In this document: in pieces, positions 20,720 through 27,023 of the stretch | Layout of the letters: every line of letters begins with the position of its first letter | Numbering within the stretch: the first letter of the stretch is position 1 | Origin: Lojkania enalia | Taxonomy: Eukaryota; Ascomycota; Dothideomycetes; Pleosporales | NCBI GenBank assembly: GCA_010094045.1 | Contig: ML986652.1 | Coordinates: 88,199 to 115,221 of the forward strand | Reading direction: 5' to 3' | Length of the DNA: 27,023 bases | The notes under the pieces: generated by a model | Seen by the model: the letters and a program-made list of their open reading frames with translations, nothing else | Databases searched by the model: none | What the model was told of the DNA's origin: nothing | Made by a program: the position numbers and the translations under genes

Positions 20720-22150
20720 TTTAGTATATACGAGCGTTATATTTAGTCTTATTATAGTTATTATAGTAGCGTTAAACTAGTTAAACCCTTTCTTAAGTAT
20801 TAGTACTATAAGACTTCTTAAAGGGCTAAGAGCTTATAGATACTTTAGCAGCTATATATAAAGATTTCTTATTATATAATACTATACTACTATACTAAAT
20901 ATACTTTTTTTTACGCGTTTTATATTTAGTTACTTCTTCTAATTACCTTTTAAACTTAGAGTTATAAGTTTAAAGAAGTATATTCTAATATAGTATTAAC
21001 TTAATACCTTTTATAAGCTGTAAGAATTTTTCTTACACCTCTTTTAGTAATCGTATAAAGGATTTTTATATAAGTATTAATTGTAACCTAAGTTTATATA
21101 TATTACTTAGAGTTTTAGACTACTAGAAGTTTTTTTATAAAAGTAGTTCTAATAGAGTATATAATTATATATTAAAGTAATCTAATATAACCTATATATT
21201 TAAAAGAATAATTCTTATTACTTTAAAAACTTTTTAATAGTTCTTATATATAAATATATTAAAAAACGCGTTCTTAAAGGCTGAAAGAAAGCCTTCTTTA
21301 TTAATATAGTAGACGCGTTGGTACGCTAAATCTTATATATACTATAAGTACTTTAGCTTTAATAGTAAGAAGTAAACTATATTAAGAGGCTAAAGTATAT
21401 ATAATAAATAAGAAGGTATATAAAGCGTTAGGATCTTTTATATAAGGTAGTAATCTTTAAATTCCTAGTTAAGGTAGCTTTTATAACCGTCTAAAATAAG
21501 TAATCTATACGATTCTACTTAATATATCTTTATATACTTATTAAAGTATTTTAGCTACTTAAGACTAAATATATTATTTATCCAGCCGTTCTCAGAGACT
21601 AAAATTTTCTAATTATATAATATACCTACTTCTTTATATTATATAGAGATATAAACGCGTCCTTTATAGATAATAAATAGTAGAGTTGTATATATAGTAG
21701 TATAGATACTCTAGATAACTATAACCTACTTATAATTACCTAGCTATATAAAAGTAGGCTTTATATAATATTCTAAACTTATAATACCTTTTATAGTACT
21801 AATAATACTTATCTAAAAACCTATCTTATTAAAGTTGTAAATATTATTATTATATATACTATATTTTACAATTATATCTTATATAAGCTTAAACTATATA
21901 TTAATAACCTCTAGATTCTCTTATTTTATTCTTTAGTAATCTTTTATTCGATTAAAGGCTATTTTAAACTTATTTATATATGCTATAAATTATTTAGACT
22001 AATTCTTTCTTATAAATATTCTACTATATACGCCTAATAGTTTATCTACTATATCTACTATCTTATATAGCTAGGGTATAAATCCTTATAAATTAAGGTT
22101 AAGAATATATTATATAATTATTTATTCTTCAGTTACTATAAGCTTCTAGC
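20720..22150 (-). pseudogene. Fot1-like transposase relic (family A, copy 1)
   Basis: The minus-strand frame runs from the HTH region (about 22130-21960) into DDE_1. Landmarks: NIYNFNKIGF (about 21850-21815; first catalytic Asp now Asn), TLLFIIYKGRV (about 21690-21655), LVSENGW (about 21600), LKYFNKYIK (about 21560-21535), LLILNSYKSY (about 21490-21465) and FLLAFKNAFFNIFIYKNY (about 21302-21245). The C-terminal knuckle at about 20768-20723 reads YYNNYNKTKYNARIY. It aligns with CxxCxxxGHNARTC, with the cysteines changed to Tyr/Asn and His to Tyr. Stops are TAA/TAG. The enzyme would cut and paste the element at TA targets. Confidence 0.85.
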
Positions 22151-22159
22151 AATTTAATT

Positions 22160-22692
22160 ATATATAAAAGCAAAACGCAATTCTATAAAGTTAAGTAGAG
22201 AGTTGTTAATATTATATATTAAAAGCTATAGCAGCACGTTACACGCTCTTAAACTAGCCTGATTTATACGCCTATAAGATAAGCTTAATTCTACCTTCTT
22301 ATTAAATTAATAGAAGGTTATATTATAGATTTATTATAGTTTATATATAGTATTAATAATACTAAGAAAAAGTAGCCGCTTTAATAGTTTAGCTGCTTTA
22401 ATAGTAGAATACGTTATTTATTATATATTATATATTTATTATAACATATTCTACTATTAAAATAGCTAAACTATTAAAGCGGCTACTTTTCTTAGTATTA
22501 TTAATACTATATATAAACTATAATAAATCTATAATATAACCTTCTATTAATTTAATAAGAAGGTAGAATTAAGCTTATCTTATAGGCGTATAAATTAGGC
22601 TAGTTTAAGAGCGTGTAACGTGCTGCTATAGCTTTTAATATATAATATTAACAACTCTCTACTCAACTTTATAAAATCGCGTTTTACCCTTA
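22160..22692. repeat. Large palindrome from head-to-head family A copies
   Basis: 22160-22414 and 22444-22692 are inverted copies with only scattered differences, mostly transitions plus one single-base gap. The spacer at 22415-22443 is 29 bp, TA-only, and begins and ends with TA. Each arm is the terminal repeat plus upstream region of one transposon. If single-stranded, the arms could form a hairpin stem of about 250 bp. Confidence 0.9.
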
Positions 22693-22738
22693 ACATATTT
22701 TACAAGTAAGTTGCCCACCTAAGCAAGTCGCCTACTTT
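22693..22738 (+). repeat. Left terminal inverted repeat of family C element
   Basis: It pairs with 24501-24546. Two adjacent 17-mers, AAGTAAGTTGCCCACCT (22704-22720) and AAGCAAGTCGCCTACTT (22721-22737), match at 13 of 17 positions; all four differences are C/T. Confidence 0.9.
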
Positions 22739-22849
22739 TACTAAGAAGTTATACTCTACCTACTTATAATATAATATAGTAACTACCTTAACCTTAATTA
22801 ATCTATTAAGAAGGTTAGATATTACTAGCTATTTTAGCTATTAATTAAG

Positions 22850-24490
22850 ATTAAATTTAGAGCGTATAAAGTACTATAGCTACCTATAGCATCTTCTAAA
22901 CGATACTTAGAGACCGACGCGCCGGTAAACCTTTATAATATAATTGCGAGCCTAATTTAAAGAAGCTTACGAAGCTAGAAGAATTAACTATAATATAGTA
23001 TATACTAGATCTATTATCTTGTAAATACCCTCCTATAATCGATAGTATATAAGATATAGCTAACTATTTATTTAGAGCTTACTCTATAGACTAGATTAGT
23101 AAAAACTAGCTAATAAACTTTATTAATCGCATTTCTAAGCTTAAAATATACTTCTATTAAAAATAAGACTATTAAAGAGCTCTCTATAAGGATCCTAAAG
23201 TTATTAGTAGCTAGTTTAACCTAATATATAATACTAAAGTAAAGTATAGTATTACTAATAATAATATCTATAATTTTAATAAGACGGGCTTCTAGATAGG
23301 TATTATATCTACTAGTAAGGTAGTTACTAGTACTAAGCTATTAGCTAGTTAACTAAAATTACTACAGCTAGACGATTATAAGTAGATAATAGTTATTTAA
23401 GCTATTAGTACTCGCAGTAATACTATTCTACTATTTATTATCTTTACTAGTAAGTAGCACCTCTCTATATAGTATTAGGGCGATAATATACTATCTAGAA
23501 GAGTAATTATGCTGAGTAATAGTAGATAGATAAATAATAAGCTCGTAATTAAATAGCTAAAACATTTTAATTAGTATATAAGGTAGTATATAGTAGACGT
23601 TTATTATCTACTAGTTATTAATAGCTATAAGAGCTATAAGTCTACTAAGTTTCAGCTACTCTATAAAGAGAAGGATATTATTCTATTATATATACCGGCA
23701 CATTTATTATATCTACTACAGCCTCTAGATATAAGCTACTTCTTACTATTAAAGAAAGCATATAGGTATAAGATTAATAAGCTTATATAAGCTAGTATCT
23801 ACTATATTATAAAACTTAACTTTTTACCAATCTTTTATACAGCATATTAGCGCTCTATTACTAAGGCTAATATATACGTAAGCTTTTAAGGTACTAGTCT
23901 AGTATTATATAATCCTAATATAGTACTATTAAAGTTTAATATTAAGCTTCGTACTCTATTACTACTACTAGTAGCTAGTTACCTCTAGAAGTTAAAAACA
24001 CCAACTAACGCTATTAAACTAGGGTCTTAAATAATACTAATTTAAGACTATATTACTAGATATTAGAATAGCTTACCTACTATAATTAATAATTCTCTTA
24101 ATTCGCTTGCTAAAGGTACTATATAAATAGCTTATTTATACGTACTATTTTAGCGTTAGGTTAGTTAGCTTTAGGAAGTAAATAAGGCTCTATTATAGTA
24201 TAAAAAGCGATTAATAAAGGTTCTATAGAAGTAAAGTAGCTTTACTAAAGCTGAAGCTGCTAAGATAGCTACTTAAAAGGAGGTAGATAAGCAGCTAGAA
24301 GATAAAGTACGCGTAGGTAGGAAGTGTAGAAAAGTAGGTATACTATACTAGAAGTGCTGTAGCTACTATAGTAAGTCTAGATATAATACTAGAACTTATA
24401 TAATAGTAGATAAATAGTATATCTATTCCCTATTAAATTATTATAGTAATACCTGTAGGTATTATTATAATATACGCCTCTAAATATAGG
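22850..24490 (+). pseudogene. Fot1-like transposase relic (family C)
   Basis: This is the best preserved transposase here. In order: LRDRRAGKP (about 22909, end of the first HTH), CEPNLKKLTKLEELTII (about 22948), INFINRISKLK (about 23118), RALYKDPKVIS (about 23178), NIYNFNKTGF (about 23269-23293; Asp to Asn and Glu to Lys) and STSKVVTSTK (about 23311-23340). The second catalytic block LLVINSYKSYKSTKF (about 23611) has Asp changed to Asn, while the third, LLQPLDISYF (about 23715), keeps its Asp. LKKAYRYKI and FLP (about 23750-23830) follow. A Lys-rich tail (KAEAAKIA, about 24249) ends with CCSYYSKSRYNTRTY (about 24355-24400), a decayed CxxCxxxGHNARTC knuckle. Confidence 0.9.
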
Positions 24491-24500
24491 GATAGCTAAT

Positions 24501-24546
24501 AAAGTAGATAACTTACTTAGGTGGGCAACTCGGTTATAAAATATAT
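24501..24546 (-). repeat. Right terminal inverted repeat of family C element
   Basis: This is the reverse complement of 22693-22738 with transitions and a few other changes in the outer 16 bases. It keeps the core GTTGCCCACCTAAG and is followed by TA at 24547. Confidence 0.9.
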
Positions 24547-25081
24547 TATATACAACTAAATTACTAGAAGCTTATAGTAACTAAAGAATAAATAATTATA
24601 TAATATATTCTTAACCTTAATTTACGAGGATTTATACCCCAGTTATATAAGGTAGTAGATATAGTAGATAAACTATTAGGCGTATATAGTAGAATATTTG
24701 TAAGAAAGAATTAGTCTAAACGATTTATAACGCGTATAAATAAGTTTAAAATAGCCTTTAATTAAGTAAAGAATTGCTAAAAAATAAAATAAGAGAATTT
24801 AGAGGTTATTAATATATAGTTTAAGCTTATATAGGATATAATTATAAAATATAGTATATATAATAATAATATCTATAACTTTAATAAGATAAGCTTTTAG
24901 ATAAATATTATTAGTATTATAAAGATTATTATAGGTTTAGAATATTATATAAAGTCTACTCTTATATAGCTAAGTAATTATAAGTAGGTTATAATTATCT
25001 AGAGTATCTATACTACTATATATATAACTCTACTATTTATTATTTATAAAGAACGCGTCTATATTTCTATATAGTATAAAG

Positions 25082-25285
25082 TGTGGTGAGAGGCAAATCT
25101 TGTCTTAGGGAGGGAGATAAGGAGCTGAACTGGTTGATTGAAGATGGCCAGCGGGCCATATTTATGTACATAAAAAAGGGGTATATTAGCTAATATCCAG
25201 CGTGATATCCGGCGTAATATCGACCGTGATATCGTACGTCAATATCTGATACAGCTCGGCAGACTAGCCGAAAATCCCTATAATA
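25082..25285 (-). repeat. 3' LTR of the Copia element, almost free of RIP
   Basis: The 204-bp LTR lies at the 3' end of a minus-strand Copia element. On the plus strand it begins TGTGGTGAGAGG at 25082 and ends ctataata at 25285, next to a polypurine tract. Its edges agree with those of the solo copy at 11054-11256, which has a clear target duplication. It retains 21 CpA/TpG (counted by eye), against two in the solo copy. The base left of it (25077-25081, taaag) should be the target duplication; the partner lies beyond the window. Confidence 0.9.
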
Positions 25286-25298
25286 TACCCCCCCAGCT
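25286..25298 (-). other. Polypurine tract of the Copia element
   Basis: On the minus strand agctgggggggta directly precedes the LTR. This is the position and base content of the plus-strand primer of LTR retroelements. Confidence 0.75.
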
Positions 25299-25520
25299 TT
25301 AACTGCGAAGGAGAAGCTGCGTCGAAAAAAAATAAAGGTAGATACTATACTAAAAGAGGTAAATTATATAGAGTAACTAGTAGTAGAGCTAAGTACGCTT
25401 ATAGAAATATCAATTTAATGTGATATAGGGTGAGTTATAATCAATTTTTAATCACCCTCTAAGATTCTTATTAGTAATCGATTTATTTAGCTGATAGAAA
25501 TTCCTGAGATTCGATTCTAG
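25299..25520. other. Copia 3' untranslated segment with a short hairpin
   Basis: This is sequence between the end of the Copia polyprotein and the polypurine tract. It includes an A-run (25326-25335) and an inverted repeat agggtga (25427-25433) / tcaccct (25452-25458) around an 18-base loop. No coding domain is seen. Confidence 0.45.
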
Positions 25521-27023
25521 CTAAAATATCTTCTATTTTTAGTTACTTAATAAACCTTTAGTATTGTTGCGGCTGCAGAACTTTTATAAGGCTGTCGGCT
25601 AGTATTAGATTTGTTAGTTGCCAACTAATTGTAAGTCTCTACTCTACTACTTCTTAACGTAGCTAGTGCTGGTATATATCTACATAGCGAAGTTTAGTAT
25701 TAAGACACTTAGATAGCTTATTTACGATATCTACTATTTATTAATTATCGTAAAGTAGTACTAGTTACGCGTTAATATAGAAGCGTAGTAAGGCGAAGGC
25801 CTTCTACTACTACTCTATTTCTGATCCGGCGACTAATAGTACTAATAATTCTGCCTTAGTAGTCGATTTTATAACCGTATACTGAATTGAAGCTTTTTAA
25901 TCGATTAGCATCCTAAAAAGTTAAAATATATAGCCGTAGGAACTTTAACAAGTATTAGAATTATTACTAAAGGCTGTATTAGATATACTATAGAATAGTA
26001 ATTACTCTACGGGGTTAATATAATTAGTATTACTACTCTAGCTAATAGTAGAGGTGTTTTATATATTATCAGCTGTTACTATAATTGCTAAGTACTTCGT
26101 ACTAATTAGATATTGCTATACCCTTAAAGCAGCGTTAATATAATAATTGCTAGAATTCTAGAAGTATTATAATAATATTAAGTATACTCGCGCGATATTA
26201 GGGCGTGTAAAAACTATAATCTAGGCTAGATAACTAATTAGTTGTTAGTAGTAAGATATCCTATTAGAGGATTCCTTAGTAGCAGCTAGCAGCATGTTCT
26301 TGTATAGAGGCGTACTCAGCGCCTTCTTATTAACCGTAATATTAAATCGCGCTGCTACCTTATTAATAAATAAGTCTTATAGTAGCCAGGTCTTATACTA
26401 CTATATATCGCGTACAACTCGAACTTCTAGAAACTAATTTAGATTTCTAAGAGATCGAAGTTTATATTTATTACTTAATTGCGATTTAAATTTCTACTTA
26501 GTAGAGATATTTAATAGGTAAACTAGAATTACAATATCGTTAATATAAAAGAAGATAATTAGCTTGTTGTTTGCGTATAAGCAAGATATTCCTAGTACTA
26601 TTTTAAAGCCTAATTGCCTCAGAGTCCTATCTAGCTTATAATACCAAAGTTTTAGAATATTCTTAAGGCTATATATAGTTTTCTATAGTTGTAAATATTT
26701 CCTATACTTATATACAAAACCTTCTAGTATATAGATATATATTAACCTATTTAATCGGCAGTTAAGGAACGCGTTAACAATATTAAACTAGTATATATCG
26801 AGTTTAAAATAAGTTGCAATTAATATTAGAAAGTAAAAGGTTTGTACGGCTAGTATAGTAGTATAGGTATCTCCCTATTAAGATTGCAGATCGCCGCGTA
26901 CGACTAATTTAGCCTTAAATTTATATAGGAAACCGTTCTTATTAAATTTATATACGAATACCTATATTACTAGGAGAATTTTAGTAGAGTCTTAGAAGAT
27001 TGTTACCTTTTACTAGATATCTA
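25521..27023 (-). pseudogene. Ty1/Copia reverse transcriptase and RNase H, partial
   Basis: The minus-strand frame enters at the window edge inside RT. It reads YKFNKNGFLYKFKAKLVVRG (about 26950-26890; family KxxxDGxxxKYKARLVARG), then NAFLN (about 26775; family VNAFLN), IYIYILEGF (about 26735), SLKNILKLWY (about 26665-26645; family GLKQSPRLWY), and FFYINDIVILVY (about 26560-26528). The last is the YVDD site with the first Asp changed to Asn. RNase H follows: KSTTKAELLVL (about 25876-25845; family LSTTEAEYxAL), LNTKLRYVDIYQH (about 25714-25680), LADSLIKVLQP (about 25602). It is less decayed than the Gypsy relics but has clear TAG/TAA stops. The rest (gag, protease, integrase, 5' LTR) lies beyond the window. 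Confidence 0.9.

Larger units (their letters stand above)
20566..22414 (-). mobile_element. Fot1/pogo-like DNA transposon with both ends (family A, copy 1)
   Basis: The element is 1849 bp, flanked by TA at 20564-20565 and 22415-22416. Terminal inverted repeats of about 75 bp are at 20566-20640 and 22340-22414; the outer end reads ACGTATTCTACTATT on the right and, after RIP, ATATATTCTACTATT on the left. The transposase is read on the minus strand. Structure and size match Fot1/Pot2. Its 5' end faces the 5' end of a second copy only 29 bp away. Confidence 0.9.
22693..24546 (+). mobile_element. Fot1/pogo-like DNA transposon nested in copy 2 (family C)
   Basis: The element is 1854 bp, flanked by TA at 22691-22692 and 24547-24548. 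The 46-bp terminal inverted repeats are 22693-22738 and 24501-24546 (ACATATTTTACAAG and ATATATTTTATAAC outer ends; shared core GTTGCCCACCTAAG). When it is removed with one TA, the flanks read gcgttttaccctTAtatacaac and match the uninterrupted sequence of copy 1 (gcgttttgctttTAtatataat on its minus strand near 22170). It is therefore younger than the family A copies. Confidence 0.95.
22444..25081 (+). mobile_element. Family A copy 2, interrupted and truncated Fot1-like element
   Basis: It starts ACATATTCTACTATT after TA at 22442-22443. The element's own sequence is 22444-22692 plus 24547-25081, with a family C element between. The coding part covers the HTH region and the first third of DDE_1 on the plus strand: NIYNFNKISF (about 24880), LLFIIYKERV (about 25032), ending at IYKERVYISI near 25081. 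There a Copia LTR begins. The remainder and the 3' terminal repeat are absent or outside the window. It is nearly identical to copy 1. Confidence 0.85.

Noticed and set aside
22415..22443. 29-bp A/T spacer as a replication origin or promoter
   Set aside because: It is simple A/T sequence left between two TA-flanked transposon ends in RIP DNA. Nothing specific supports an origin or promoter.
25427..25458. Hairpin agggtga...tcaccct as a transcription terminator or MITE
   Set aside because: A seven-base stem with an 18-base loop is weak. It lies in a fungal retroelement tail and no duplication flanks it.
1..27023. CRISPR array, tRNA, rRNA or bacterial operon
   Set aside because: I saw no regularly spaced identical repeats with unique spacers, no cloverleaf with conserved T-loop, and no rRNA-like core. 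All coding signals are eukaryotic fungal transposons.

Overview
The window looks like a transposon graveyard from a filamentous ascomycete (Pezizomycotina) genome that has gone through repeat-induced point mutation (RIP). The evidence is its low GC (about 30% in a line counted by eye), the near absence of CpA and TpG beside a large excess of TpA, and reading frames of recognisable transposon proteins broken almost only by TAA/TAG where CAA/CAG/TGG codons are expected. I see no host gene, rRNA, tRNA or CRISPR array. The only long open frame (6789-6977, 62 codons) overlaps a transposon terminus and is probably chance.

Layout. 1-5190: minus-strand Ty3/Gypsy relic (integrase, RNase H, RT, protease, gag), cut by the window edge. 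5616-6880: minus-strand Fot1/pogo-like DNA transposon missing its 3' end. 6883-9040: AT-rich, unassigned. 9180-9765: plus-strand Fot1-like fragment. 9766-10193: solo Gypsy LTR. 10194-13277: the 3' end of a second, minus-strand chromovirus (chromodomain at 10880-11048), broken by a 203-bp solo Copia LTR (11054-11256, target duplication AATCT) and by a Fot1-like element with both ends (11346-13217, TA duplication). 13278-20016: a plus-strand Gypsy chromovirus with both LTRs, gag, protease, RT, RNase H, integrase and chromodomain, plus an antisense coiled-coil frame near its 3' end. 20017-20340: start of a second copy sharing the 3' LTR. About 20370-20515: 32-bp tandem repeat. 20566-22414 and 22444-25081: two copies of one Fot1-like family placed head to head, forming a palindrome. 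The right copy carries a third family of Fot1-like element (22693-24546). 25082-27023: 3' LTR and the RNase H/RT part of a minus-strand Copia element.

The elements record an order of events. Removing insertions together with one copy of each target duplication rejoins interrupted reading frames. The two Copia LTR copies form a before/after pair for RIP: one is nearly unmutated, while the other has lost almost all CpA/TpG. Every Fot1-like family here carries two 17-bp direct repeats inside its terminal inverted repeat, which is the most notable structural pattern I found. No gene in the window appears able to make a functional product.
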